Assembly: GCF_900128515.1 (NCBI RefSeq)
Contig: NZ_FQTP01000003.1
Coordinates: 1-53,416 of the forward strand
From: Bathymodiolus heckerae thiotrophic gill symbiont
GTDB taxonomy: Bacteria; Pseudomonadota; Gammaproteobacteria; PS1; Pseudothioglobaceae
Direction of reading: 5' to 3'
Length of the DNA: 53,416 bases
Each line of letters begins with the position of its first letter. Positions within the stretch are counted from its first letter, which is position 1. The position numbers and the translations under genes were made by a program. Below, piece by piece: positions 1 to 7,985 of the stretch. Below the pieces are notes generated by a model, which was given only the letters and a program-made list of their open reading frames with translations, searched no databases and was not told the DNA's origin.

Positions 1-205
1 AGGGGTTTTTGTCATCAATAGAATACACACCTGGCAAATCAACAATTTGGTAGATTTTACCTTGGTTGTTAAAATCACCCTCTTTACGATCAACCGTTAC
101 ACCGGGCCAATTTCCTGTGCGCTGCTTGGCGCCAGTTAACAAATTAAATAGCGTTGTTTTTCCAGCATTAGGATTACCAATTAAGGCGACTTTATCAAAA
201 CTCAT
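1..205 (-). CDS. feoB: Ferrous iron transporter FeoB, N-terminal fragment (cut by window edge)
   Basis: Only the first 68 or so codons are inside the window. They show a G-protein domain: the P-loop GNPNAGKT at residues 10-17 and a G3 motif DLPG near residue 58, with the FeoB-typical stretch [10 protein letters not shown] between them. FeoB is the inner-membrane Fe(II) permease whose cytosolic GTPase domain gates transport. The ATG overlaps the TGA of feoA (ATGA), so the two are translationally coupled. The membrane part lies outside the window, so integrity cannot be judged. Confidence 0.95.
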   Translation of the reverse strand, partial: MSFDKVALIGNPNAGKTTLFNLLTGAKQRTGNWPGVTVDRKEGDFNNQGKIYQIVDLPGVYSIDDKNP

Positions 206-429
206 AATTCTTTCACCTCGATTAAAGTGGCCAATGTTTTTCCTAAACTAATCCTAGCATTGCCCATGGCAATCACCATATCACCACTACGATTTCTAAG
301 AATTGAAATCGATGCACCGGTATTAATACCTAGACCTAATAATTTGATTTTTTTCTGATTACTGGCATTTATTTGACTAATGACAGCCAGCTGACCTACA
401 TTCAATGATGATAATACTTTATTCGACAT
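202..429 (-). CDS. feoA: FeoA, small SH3-like partner of FeoB
   Basis: A 75-residue FeoA-domain protein of the usual length. It has the family pattern of an early Leu/Gly-rich strand ([18 protein letters not shown]) followed by a strand carrying [12 protein letters not shown]. FeoA is a cytosolic protein that helps FeoB take up ferrous iron. I take the start at MSNKV (429) rather than an upstream ATG six codons earlier, because it fits the family N-terminus. It overlaps the end of the upstream peroxidase gene by 11 bases and runs into feoB by ATGA overlap, so the three form one transcription unit behind the Fur box at 1591. Confidence 0.93.
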   Translation of the reverse strand: MSNKVLSSLNVGQLAVISQINASNQKKIKLLGLGINTGASISILRNRSGDMVIAMGNARISLGKTLATLIEVKEL

Positions 430-1564
430 TATTAACCAAGTGCTCATAGCGCTTATCAGTCAATATATTCAAAAAAGCCACTAAAGCCCGCACCTTTCGA
501 TCGCTTAACTTCTTACCTTTTTTCAACTCATCATTATTGACCGTATTTGGCACTTCAGCATCTGCCCAAGGTTTGTTGGTTTCTGGATTGTTTATACGGT
601 CTTTATTAATATATTTATCGTAAAACTCAATAACTGTTGATAATTCAGCAAACACACCATTGTGCATATAAGGCCCAGTGACGGTAATATTTCTAAGCGT
701 TGGAACTTTTATCTTGCCATCATGTTCATTTGAACTAATTTGTGAATTGGACAATAAACCATGATCTATAGTCGCAGCATCTACGCCATTTTTTTGGCGT
801 AAAGCTATATTAATGGGTACGCCGATATTATGATATTCATAGTTAGTAAATGTCTCACCTTTGGCATCATCACGACTTTTTAATTGGTGGCAGGCAGCGC
901 AGTTGGTGTTGTTGTTAGAAAAGAACAATGAACGACCTAAATCCTCTAGATCTGTAAGCTCATACTGACCTTTTAAGTAGCGATCATATTTTGAATCAAA
1001 CGGAGCAAAAGTGTCTGTTTTTTCAAATTCTGCAATACTTTGTGCCATTGCACCATAAGCTTTATCAGAATTATTGAAAATATCATCTCCAAAAATATCC
1101 TTAAATTGCTTGCTATACACAGGATGAAATTTCAATCGATCGGTCAGAGCTTGCTTACTAGGCATGCCCATCTCTACTGGATTGGTTGGCGGGCCACCTG
1201 CTTGTCCTGCTAGATTTGACTCACGACCATCGTAAAATTGCCCACCGATCCACTGCTTAGTTTTTTTATTGAAATGAAATTCTGGAGAAAACATAGCATA
1301 AGCTGCTGTTGGTGAATTACGATCACCAATACTCTTACCATCATCACCTAGAGATGCCATGCCTGCTACACCGTTATCTCGGTCATCAATAAAACCATGT
1401 GCTGGATTGTGGCATTGTGCACAAGACTGGGTGTTATTTTGCGAGAGAATCGTATCAAAAAATAAAGACTGGCCTAATGTGGCCTTTTGAACCTTTGTAT
1501 CTTGAGTATTATCTGAGCATGCAGATAACAATAGAATTGGGAGCAGTAAAGCGAGTAATTTCAT
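419..1564 (-). CDS. Di-heme cytochrome c peroxidase / MauG-family lipoprotein
   Basis: A 381-residue protein with a lipoprotein signal (LLLSAC, lipidated Cys16) and two c-type heme sites, CAQCH at residues 48-52 and CAACH at 222-226. Each is preceded by the family signature LFF(D/S). The late TGPYMHNG segment is also typical of the bacterial di-heme peroxidase/MauG family. It should be a periplasm-facing lipoprotein that reduces peroxide or oxidises a protein or metal partner. Being first in an operon with feoAB, directly behind a Fur box, points to a role in iron acquisition, perhaps redox handling of iron before FeoB. True CcpA enzymes and MauG/MbnH-type oxidases cannot be told apart here. 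Confidence 0.85.
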   Translation of the reverse strand: MKLLALLLPILLLSACSDNTQDTKVQKATLGQSLFFDTILSQNNTQSCAQCHNPAHGFIDDRDNGVAGMASLGDDGKSIGDRNSPTAAYAMFSPEFHFNKKTKQWIGGQFYDGRESNLAGQAGGPPTNPVEMGMPSKQALTDRLKFHPVYSKQFKDIFGDDIFNNSDKAYGAMAQSIAEFEKTDTFAPFDSKYDRYLKGQYELTDLEDLGRSLFFSNNNTNCAACHQLKSRDDAKGETFTNYEYHNIGVPINIALRQKNGVDAATIDHGLLSNSQISSNEHDGKIKVPTLRNITVTGPYMHNGVFAELSTVIEFYDKYINKDRINNPETNKPWADAEVPNTVNNDELKKGKKLSDRKVRALVAFLNILTDKRYEHLVNNVE

Positions 1565-1590
1565 ATTTTTAAGTGTTATTTATAATTAAT

Positions 1591-1609
1591 GCAAATGATA
1601 ATCATTCTT
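1591..1609 (-). promoter_or_regulatory. Fur box upstream of the peroxidase-feoA-feoB operon
   Basis: GCAAATGATAATCATTCTT matches 14 of 19 positions of the classic Fur consensus GATAATGATAATCATTATC. It contains the perfect core AATGATAATCATT. It lies 27 bases upstream of the start codon at 1564, where a promoter is expected, and after the end of the fatty-acid hydroxylase gene. It predicts repression by iron-loaded Fur, and a Fur gene is present at 24764. Confidence 0.85.
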
Positions 1610-1632
1610 AAATGTAAATTCATTGATTCATA

Positions 1633-2559
1633 TCAAGAAAGTACTTTAAAAAGACGTTTAAATTTATTAAAGATTGAAAATATAGGGAAAAATAGTAAAT
1701 TTTGAATATTTCTAAAATTTTTCATTTCACTAGTCTTAATACCTAGCTTTAAACACTCTACCCCTTTGGAAAGCGTCAAAGTGCCAAAAATCCAGTCCCA
1801 AATGGCCAAAAACCCGCCAAAATTGGTATCTACATGATGTTTTGAGTGGTGAATTTGATGCTGATAAGGTGATATTAGAAATTTCTCAAATTTTTCACCA
1901 AATCCTAAGCGAATATGCGAATGCCTAAGGTTGGATCCAACAAGTGAAAATACAAACGCCAAAATATTTACTCCTAAAATATCGTAGATATTGATTAACG
2001 CTCCGAAAAAGAAAATAAATATGCCAGTTACTACTCCAATACTAAGGGCGTACCTCAGACCAAAGAGTAAAGATTCAATAGGATGTACGCGATAAAAAGT
2101 TAATGGATTTAAAACTTTAGCACTGTGATGAACCTTATGAAGCTCCCACAAAATAGGTGAGGCATGTAGCCACCTATGTAGCCAATAGCGCGTAAAGTCA
2201 CTAATTACAAATAAGCTAATGGTGAACATAAGCATGATTTGCGTATATGAAAAACCTTCTAATCGGGTAAATCCATATTGATCCAATAAGACAGAATTAA
2301 CCCAAAGTGCCACTTCTTTTGCACCGAACAAAATTGGCAAAATAACCAACACTTTGAAAAAAGCCATAAACACAAAATAGCCATAATCTAGCATTGCGCT
2401 TGGATGTAACCAAAGTTTTTTGGAAAAATTAATGCGCCTATCTCTTGGATTAATCCATAAATAGGCCAATGCAATTAACAGCGAACTTAATAGAAAAATC
2501 CAATAAATTCGTTTGTTAGGACTGAGTAAATACTCAAGCGGGTTAATCTCCGTCAGCAT
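1633..2559 (-). CDS. Sterol desaturase / fatty acid hydroxylase family membrane protein
   Basis: A 308-residue multi-pass membrane protein with the di-iron histidine clusters of the fatty acid hydroxylase superfamily: HRWLH, then HKVHH, then HQIHHSKHH towards the C-terminus. Hydrophobic segments lie near residues 15-35, 60-80, 105-125 and 165-210. Members hydroxylate or desaturate lipids in the membrane using a non-heme di-iron centre. Its ATG overlaps the end of the imelysin gene by 17 bases, so it is the last gene of the imelysin/DHOR operon. The substrate is unknown. A homologue of ordinary lipid metabolism in an iron-uptake operon is unexpected. Confidence 0.85.
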   Translation of the reverse strand: MLTEINPLEYLLSPNKRIYWIFLLSSLLIALAYLWINPRDRRINFSKKLWLHPSAMLDYGYFVFMAFFKVLVILPILFGAKEVALWVNSVLLDQYGFTRLEGFSYTQIMLMFTISLFVISDFTRYWLHRWLHASPILWELHKVHHSAKVLNPLTFYRVHPIESLLFGLRYALSIGVVTGIFIFFFGALINIYDILGVNILAFVFSLVGSNLRHSHIRLGFGEKFEKFLISPYQHQIHHSKHHVDTNFGGFLAIWDWIFGTLTLSKGVECLKLGIKTSEMKNFRNIQNLLFFPIFSIFNKFKRLFKVLS

Positions 2560-3508
2560 CTAAAACTTTAGAAACAAAGCCCAGTCTATCCATTAAAGAG
2601 ATGTAATAAGATTTCATGAGTGCATTGGTAGCATTGTAAAGCGCTTGACCTTGAATGCCAACAAAATTTTCATCTTGTATTTTATTTGCGCTAGCAATGG
2701 ATTTTTTAAGATTTCTGATGGCTGTATCTATTTCTTTATTTGCGCCAAACTCACGAGCAATATCGCCAAAATCTTTATATTTATTAGAATTAATTACTTG
2801 TTGATGAGTTGCTAAAATTGATTTAATTGCCAAAATGCTATTACCACTTAGTGCGTATTCTGCACGATGATTGTTCGGCTCACCTTTGTACTTTTTACTC
2901 AAACCTGCCACATCACCAATACGCCACTCTTTAAGTTTATAGGTGCCTGCAACTAATGCATTTAACAAAATTGCGCTGGCATATTGTTCATTCTTTAAAA
3001 ACTGAGTTTGATGAGTTTGATAGCCATCCAAAATTTCTGTTAAGTAACTAGAAATAGATTTGGCCATGATAAGCGCAATGGCTTTAACTCGTGGAGTTGA
3101 AATATCTTTACTAAATAAAATATACTCCAGGGCGTTAATCGTTTTATGCGAATGCTTATAAATCGCATAAGATAAGTCATCATCACTTTCAATAATCAGA
3201 TCCAACTGGGGTTTAATATCTTCGTTGTTACCATGAAAAATATCAATATATCTTGGCGTATCAAGATAGTCTTCATTAAGATCGCCTAATAAATAAGTTG
3301 CCTCTACTTTTTTCCAATCTCTAACTAAATTTGAAAAGCTTATTTTTGCTGCCTGCTGGTCACCCTGCTCAATCAAAATAATCAGATTGGTACTACTATC
3401 AATTGACTGATTAACATTGGCAATAATAACATTATTAAAAAAATCCTTATTAACTGCAGACGCATTAATAGACAAAAACAAACTTAATACGATGATAATT
3501 TTTTTCAT
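2543..3508 (-). CDS. Imelysin-family (M75-like) periplasmic protein, second copy
   Basis: A 321-residue protein with a Sec signal peptide (about residues 1-18, ending NASA). It is imelysin-like in length and in the helical pattern around LEYILF and the later ANALMKSYY-type segment. In the family the conserved GxHxxE motif binds metal. Here the equivalent position reads TINALE, so Gly and His are replaced. The usual partner of DHOR proteins in proteobacteria is such a divergent imelysin. It probably acts in periplasmic iron binding together with the DHOR protein 9 bases upstream. Confidence 0.8.
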   Translation of the reverse strand: MKKIIIVLSLFLSINASAVNKDFFNNVIIANVNQSIDSSTNLIILIEQGDQQAAKISFSNLVRDWKKVEATYLLGDLNEDYLDTPRYIDIFHGNNEDIKPQLDLIIESDDDLSYAIYKHSHKTINALEYILFSKDISTPRVKAIALIMAKSISSYLTEILDGYQTHQTQFLKNEQYASAILLNALVAGTYKLKEWRIGDVAGLSKKYKGEPNNHRAEYALSGNSILAIKSILATHQQVINSNKYKDFGDIAREFGANKEIDTAIRNLKKSIASANKIQDENFVGIQGQALYNATNALMKSYYISLMDRLGFVSKVLDADGD

Positions 3509-3517
3509 ATTTAATCC

Positions 3518-4849
3518 TTATAAATTATTAACAAATTTTAACAACTCTGAGCGCTTATTTTGATTCAGATTCATAAACAAAGCTTTTGCTTTACCTGCCT
3601 CTCCACCATGCCAAAGAACCGCTTCTTCAACACTTCTTGCACGTCCATCATGCAAGAAATTCTTTTGCTTACCAAGAATCTTGCTCACTCGATAAGTCTT
3701 CCATAAAGGCGGCGTTCGCCATTCAGAACCTAAAGCTAAGAATTCTTGCCTGCCATCGGCTAGCCCCCTGCCCATGTCATGAAGTAATAAATCACTATAA
3801 GGATTAATAATCTTTCCTGAAGAAAGTTTATAACTTGGCGTGTGACAACTACTGCAGCCTGTAGATTCAAACAAACGCTTGCCTTTATTAGCTGGCTTTG
3901 TTGAGCTTGGCAATACCAAATGAGTTAAATAAAAAGTAATAGCATTAAGCCTTGGCTCAGTTAGATCAAACTCAAAATAATCGCCCCTAGGAGCCTTTAA
4001 ACACTTAACCTGTTTTGTTGTACAGTTTTCATTTGAATGAAGAGGGTTGGTAAGCCCCATGTCATTCACCGCAGCATTAGCACTTTGATGTCTAACCGTT
4101 GGCGCTGAAGCCTTCCAAGTGTAGCGGCCAATTTCCTCTCTATTGGTTTCTTGTGACCAAACGCGATTAGCCTTGCCAGAAATACCATCACCATTAATAT
4201 CTTCAATGTCTTCATTGGCCAGAATTTGCTTATCCGTTATTTGCTCAAGCAACCCTAAACCAACCAATGCAGGTGCAATACGTGAAGTGGTAATTGTTTG
4301 CGAATGTAGTGCACCATAGCCCAAGTTGGTTAAGCTTAAGCTTGGTTTTTGAATAGTGGTGGCACTGCCATCTGGATAGCTAATATTAATATTGGTATAA
4401 CTTACTTCCATCTTAGCTTCAAATGGAACACCGGAAACACCGTTAACACTGACTTGAGAACCATAAGTTGGCTCGGCAATAAAGCCTTGTTTTTTTATAG
4501 TTTCTTTATGTGCTTGGGTGTCGTTATGAGGAATTGAAAGCCTAACCACATGTGAGCGATCAACCACATTTGCGTGGTCATAAACCTTACCACGGCCATT
4601 TTTACTATGGCAATTAACACAAGTGTTGGAATTAAATAGCGGGCCCAATCCATCACGCGCGGTAGTTGCTGTTGGAGACTCAACCCAGGGAATTCTAAAG
4701 AAACTTTTGCCCAATATAAATTGATCAATTTGATTATTATTAAGGTCCTTAATTGGCGTTAAAAAAGATTGATCAATATTTTTGCTTAACGATAAGGCGT
4801 GGCCACTAAATAGCCAAGTAAATAGCAATATTGCATTACTAATTTTCAT
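3518..4849 (-). CDS. Di-heme DHOR-family (DUF1111) periplasmic oxidoreductase
   Basis: A 443-residue exported protein (signal peptide about residues 1-20) with two heme c sites, CVNCH near residue 78 and CSSCH near residue 335. It also has family signatures such as GLGPLFN, FRIPW and FLHDGRARSVEEAVLWHGGE. This last stretch is the DHOR hallmark. The family is annotated as thiol oxidoreductase, but its proven role is unclear. It is repeatedly found between two imelysin genes in Fur-regulated clusters, as in Pseudomonas near icmP, and this window has exactly that order. It is followed closely by the second imelysin and preceded by a hairpin (4905-4939) after irpA. Confidence 0.88.
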   Translation of the reverse strand: MKISNAILLFTWLFSGHALSLSKNIDQSFLTPIKDLNNNQIDQFILGKSFFRIPWVESPTATTARDGLGPLFNSNTCVNCHSKNGRGKVYDHANVVDRSHVVRLSIPHNDTQAHKETIKKQGFIAEPTYGSQVSVNGVSGVPFEAKMEVSYTNINISYPDGSATTIQKPSLSLTNLGYGALHSQTITTSRIAPALVGLGLLEQITDKQILANEDIEDINGDGISGKANRVWSQETNREEIGRYTWKASAPTVRHQSANAAVNDMGLTNPLHSNENCTTKQVKCLKAPRGDYFEFDLTEPRLNAITFYLTHLVLPSSTKPANKGKRLFESTGCSSCHTPSYKLSSGKIINPYSDLLLHDMGRGLADGRQEFLALGSEWRTPPLWKTYRVSKILGKQKNFLHDGRARSVEEAVLWHGGEAGKAKALFMNLNQNKRSELLKFVNNL

Positions 4850-4904
4850 AAAACAGTCCGGAATAACATTTTTTTTATTTTAGAAATATACTTTTAAAAT
4901 AAAA

Positions 4905-4939
4905 AACCCTTGTCACCACTGCGGTTAGTGACAAGGGTT
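4905..4939 (-). terminator. Terminator-like hairpin between the IrpA imelysin and DHOR genes
   Basis: Arms AACCCTTGTCAC (4905-4916) and GTGACAAGGGTT (4928-4939) pair perfectly over 12 bp. On the minus strand the hairpin is followed by a T-run (complement of the A-run at 4901-4906). It sits 23 bases after the irpA stop. DHOR starts 56 bases beyond it and no clear separate Fur box is visible, so it may be a partial terminator that lowers DHOR expression relative to irpA. Confidence 0.8.
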
Positions 4940-4962
4940 AATTACTAATTTAAAGCTTTCAT

Positions 4963-6270
4963 TTATAGTTTAGTTTCTTCACCGTCAGTTACATCACCAA
5001 CCGTTAAATCAATACCATTTGCACGAGAAACATAAATCATTTGATCGCCAATTGATCTTAACTCATTCTTAAGCTTTTTAATTTGCTTAGCTTGTGAATC
5101 GTTAGGACGAATCTGATGATCAAAATGACGAGATGTTTGCGCCAAAGCATTCATTTGATTTACTTTTGTATCTGCAGATTTAATCAATGCCATTAAAGTA
5201 GACTTATCTTTCATTGCATCAATCGGTGCAGCACCAAAGTCAACACCATTGTACGTACCAAAGATTAAGTTTTTAAAGCCTTGGTAGTTCTGTGTAATGT
5301 CTCTATGTGTATTATCAGAAAAACAACTATGCTCATCTTCTTCAGAAGGTGTTAACACTGCTACAGCAATACGCTCATTAGCAAGTTCGGATTTAATAAA
5401 CACACCTAAACCAGAGAATATTTGCGATAAAGCCGTCTTCTCATCAATGTTTTTAGAGCTATCAGAGTTGTTACCTAACAATGCCGCTTTATAGTTTGTG
5501 TCATCTCCATCAGCCCATGCAGCAACCATTGCCTCAAGATCAGATACGATTAATGCAGATGCTGCATTTAAGTATTGCTTACGACGATCAGCATTTTTAG
5601 CCGTTGTGTAATCAGCAACCGTTCTTTGACCAGCAACCAATGCGCCATTGGTTACGCTGTCTTTCATAAAGTTAGCGTAATCTTGGTCTTGACCCCACAG
5701 TAAGAATTCAATTGCGTGATAGCCTGTTGCAACGTTAGCATCTCCACCATTTTCATTCAATGCAGCAAGTGCATCAGAAGTGATAGTAGATACATTTACA
5801 GCAGTTGGGTTTTCACCGCCTGGGTTAAACATACCAGCTGTATCAATAATATTGCCAGAAGTTGTATTACCTTTAGCATCAGTTGTGTAGTCAATCATGT
5901 TCTCATCTAGAGGCCATGCATTAAGTTGACCTTCAGGAGCGCCATATGACGTATGCCAGCCCTCTTCTACATCAATTGGACCATTAGACAGTCTAAATGC
6001 TTCTGTTGTTCCATAAGACTCACGAGCGTTTAACCAAGCTGCTTTAGCGTTAGCCATTGAAGCCGATGTTGGATTGTTCGTAAAACCTTTTAAACTTGTC
6101 TGCAGTGTTTTGGCATCGTTTAATGCATCTGTGTAGTTTGCTGTTGCAATATCTGCATAGGTTGTTAATAGTGGATTAGCTTCGTTATTACCCCAGAATG
6201 CTTGTGCAGTCGTTACCGCCATTGCAACCGTTAGGGCAGCCGAAACTGCAAATCTTTTTTGTGCTTTCAT
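4963..6270 (-). CDS. IrpA-type imelysin-family iron-regulated periplasmic protein
   Basis: A 435-residue imelysin (peptidase M75-like) protein with signal peptide MKAQKRF...TAQA. It carries the intact metal motif GYHAIE followed by FLLWGQD, and the ICMP/IrpA hallmark EHSCFSDNTHRD. It also has a segment HFDHQIR near residue 385. I chose the start at 6270 because a strong Shine-Dalgarno (AGGAG) lies just upstream and a signal peptide follows. An in-frame ATG 20 codons earlier would hide the signal. The family binds iron or other ligands at the cell surface or periplasm and is iron-repressed. It lies between the porin and DHOR genes. Confidence 0.9.
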   Translation of the reverse strand: MKAQKRFAVSAALTVAMAVTTAQAFWGNNEANPLLTTYADIATANYTDALNDAKTLQTSLKGFTNNPTSASMANAKAAWLNARESYGTTEAFRLSNGPIDVEEGWHTSYGAPEGQLNAWPLDENMIDYTTDAKGNTTSGNIIDTAGMFNPGGENPTAVNVSTITSDALAALNENGGDANVATGYHAIEFLLWGQDQDYANFMKDSVTNGALVAGQRTVADYTTAKNADRRKQYLNAASALIVSDLEAMVAAWADGDDTNYKAALLGNNSDSSKNIDEKTALSQIFSGLGVFIKSELANERIAVAVLTPSEEDEHSCFSDNTHRDITQNYQGFKNLIFGTYNGVDFGAAPIDAMKDKSTLMALIKSADTKVNQMNALAQTSRHFDHQIRPNDSQAKQIKKLKNELRSIGDQMIYVSRANGIDLTVGDVTDGEETKL

Positions 6271-6295
6271 TGTTACTCCTTGTTGTTGTGAAAAA

Positions 6296-6314
6296 CGCTC
6301 GCCATAAGCGAGCG
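6296..6314 (-). terminator. Short GC-rich hairpin between porin and irpA genes
   Basis: Perfect 7-bp arms CGCTCGC and GCGAGCG with a CATAA loop are followed on the minus strand by GTTTTTC. It starts 6 bases after the porin stop codon and lies 26 bases before the IrpA start. It looks like an intrinsic terminator, but with genes of the same function on both sides it may act as an attenuator or as a 3' end stabilising porin mRNA. Confidence 0.65.
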
Positions 6315-6319
6315 ACTTA

Positions 6320-7219
6320 TTAAAATTCATAGGTTAGTTTTGCTGTATTAACTGCTGATACGCCTTTAACTTTATTACGCTCAACGGCAAACGTTACACC
6401 TTCAGCAGGGGCTACACTATAAGTAAAGCCAGTTTGGTCACTATCGCCAGCTGCAACATTTTGATCACTCTTAGCAACTGCTAAGTTTGCATCCATACCG
6501 GCAACAGCGTGTGCATAGTTTGCCTCAAAATGAGTTGCGGAGTGATCAGCGCTTGAGCCTTGATCAACAGTTACTTTTTCATAAGCAAGACTTAAACCAT
6601 TACCCATATCAAAACCTGCACGAACTGCATTTGAACTGCTGTACGCTGCCGTACCATCGTTAAAATGATCATAACCAACGCTAAACATGTCGTTAGCATA
6701 GCTCAGTGTTACACCACTATCATTGTCAGTAGCTTTGTAAGTATAGGCTGTAATTTCAACACTACCCAATGTAGTTGATAGAATTATCATATCATGAGTC
6801 CCCAGGTCTCCTAAATCAGTTGTTCCATCAGTTTTAGTTAAAGGGTCTGTGATCATACTTGTAGAGAAGCCACCAAATGGCGTTCCAGTTCTACCTACTG
6901 ATACAGTAAAGTTTTCATTATTGTAGTTAATTATTGATTCATCAAGTGAAATTGTATCATCAGCATTTCTCTTGATAGTTGCCGAACCATCAAACTGATC
7001 GTTTACAACATGCGAAATTGTAACCTTTGTATCATCCCAGGCAGTTTTTCCTGTGCTTGTATAACTAGCAGCTAACTCACCACTAATAGTCGTTGCTGAT
7101 GCAGCTGTTTCTAGTGCTGTAATACGGTCTTTTAATGTGTCCATTTCTGTACCTGCAAATGTTTGTGTTGTTACGCCCACAGCTAATGCGCTTAGCGCTA
7201 TAATGTTATCTCTTTTCAT
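6320..7219 (-). CDS. Outer-membrane porin-like beta-barrel protein
   Basis: A 299-residue exported protein: signal peptide about residues 1-22 (ending TFAG), a short predicted coiled segment (TLKDRITALETAAS, about 26-39), then alternating amphipathic strands. It ends KLTYEF, with the C-terminal Phe used by the BAM machinery. Composition rich in Thr/Ser/Gly/Asp with aromatic girdles fits a small porin. It is the first gene after the Fur box at 7356, so it is probably the outer-membrane entry route for iron or an iron complex feeding the imelysin/DHOR proteins. No plug domain of TonB receptors is present. Confidence 0.8.
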   Translation of the reverse strand: MKRDNIIALSALAVGVTTQTFAGTEMDTLKDRITALETAASATTISGELAASYTSTGKTAWDDTKVTISHVVNDQFDGSATIKRNADDTISLDESIINYNNENFTVSVGRTGTPFGGFSTSMITDPLTKTDGTTDLGDLGTHDMIILSTTLGSVEITAYTYKATDNDSGVTLSYANDMFSVGYDHFNDGTAAYSSSNAVRAGFDMGNGLSLAYEKVTVDQGSSADHSATHFEANYAHAVAGMDANLAVAKSDQNVAAGDSDQTGFTYSVAPAEGVTFAVERNKVKGVSAVNTAKLTYEF

Positions 7220-7248
7220 AGTGTATTCCCATATATTGTGTTAAGAAA

Positions 7249-7280
7249 CGCCGCAGCCCTATTCCAGTAGAGTTGCGGCG
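7249..7280. other. Stable hairpin in the porin leader
   Basis: Arms CGCCGCA (7249-7255) and TGCGGCG (7274-7280) pair perfectly around an 18-base loop, in an otherwise AT-rich stretch. It lies between the Fur box and the porin start, so it is in the 5' untranslated region of the minus-strand mRNA. On the plus strand it is followed by a run of six T, so it could instead stop transcripts entering from the left. It may protect the mRNA 5' end or respond to a regulator. Confidence 0.6.
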
Positions 7281-7355
7281 ACTTTTTTCTGATGTTTTCA
7301 CATCGCCTTTAAATTTACCTTTTGTTCTTTATTTGGATAAATTTTCAAGTTATGT

Positions 7356-7376
7356 AAATGATACCTATTATCATTT
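7356..7376 (-). promoter_or_regulatory. Fur box upstream of the porin-imelysin-DHOR operon
   Basis: The inverted repeat AAATGATA / TATCATTT is separated by 5 bases. On the minus strand it begins GCAAATGATAATAGG, sharing GCAAATGATAAT with the Fur box at 1591. It is 137 bases upstream of the porin start and just downstream of the small-gene operon. It predicts iron repression of 7219-1633. Confidence 0.8.
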
Positions 7377-7424
7377 GCGTTATCAATTAAATATTATAGT
7401 TTTATGTGAAATATCACTAAAGTC

Positions 7425-7643
7425 TTATATAAGATTTATTTTCTGAAAGTTAGGGAATAGTCGTAAAAGCTCATGATAGTCCAGCAAGCCGTTATACATT
7501 TTGATCTTATTGTGACGCACAAGGTTTTGAATCAGGCGTCTATGAATATTCATAAACTCGCAAATAAAACAAGATGATATTAACTTTCGTTGAACCCCTC
7601 TAACTTCAATATGGGGAATCATCTCATTAATATCAATCTGCAT
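7425..7643 (-). CDS. Small protein with a possible excisionase/MerR-like helix-turn-helix
   Basis: A 72-residue protein of no family I recognise with certainty. The middle (SSCFICEFMNIHRRLIQNL, about residues 23-41) followed by VRHNKIKMYNGLLDYHELL resembles the helix-turn-helix and first wing of excisionase/MerR-type DNA-binding domains. That is inference from pattern only. Its ATG lies 3 bases after the stop of the preceding 54-codon gene, so the two are translationally coupled. It is the last gene of the four-gene small-protein operon. Its stop lies within the palindrome TCTTATATAAGA. Confidence 0.55.
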   Translation of the reverse strand: MQIDINEMIPHIEVRGVQRKLISSCFICEFMNIHRRLIQNLVRHNKIKMYNGLLDYHELLRLFPNFQKINLI

Positions 7644-7646
7644 AAT

Positions 7647-7811
7647 CTAATATCTAAAGATATTGTCAAGCAAGCGAATTTCTTCCATGTCTAATTCATT
7701 TTCCACCAGTAAAGAATCGTTAAATCCACGCAAGAATTGTGCAATACTATTGACCATTGACAGTTCAATTTCTCTAGTCGGTGAGTTTAAATATATTTTG
7801 TCAAATCCCAT
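7647..7811 (-). CDS. Small hypothetical protein (54 aa)
   Basis: The frame begins MGFDKIYLN and ends LLDNIFRY. A good Shine-Dalgarno (AGGAG, 8 bases before the ATG) precedes it. The protein is acidic in its second half (ENELDMEEI) and has no signal peptide, Cys or clear domain. It follows the 51-codon gene after 13 bases and runs into the 72-codon gene after 3 bases. The spacing and ribosome site argue that it is real. No function can be assigned. Confidence 0.6.
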   Translation of the reverse strand: MGFDKIYLNSPTREIELSMVNSIAQFLRGFNDSLLVENELDMEEIRLLDNIFRY

Positions 7812-7824
7812 AAATTTCTCCTAA

Positions 7825-7980
7825 TTACTGTAAATTTTCAATAGATTCTTGCTTAACCTCCTCAAGCAAAATTTGCTTGATCATTTGTTTTGGTAAATTA
7901 AACCGCCTCATTGAATCAAAACTAACTTGGTTATGATGACGCAAGTAACTCAATTTAGTTTGTTGCCAAAAGTTATACAT
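7825..7980 (-). CDS. Small hypothetical basic protein (51 aa)
   Basis: The frame begins MYNFWQQTKLSYLRHHN and ends QESIENLQ. It is basic in the first half and helical with EEVKQE in the second. It starts 5 bases after the stop of the Cys-rich gene and ends 13 bases before the next start. That is the tight packing of a real operon. No signal peptide or known domain is seen. Confidence 0.55.
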   Translation of the reverse strand: MYNFWQQTKLSYLRHHNQVSFDSMRRFNLPKQMIKQILLEEVKQESIENLQ

Positions 7981-7985
7981 CAGCC

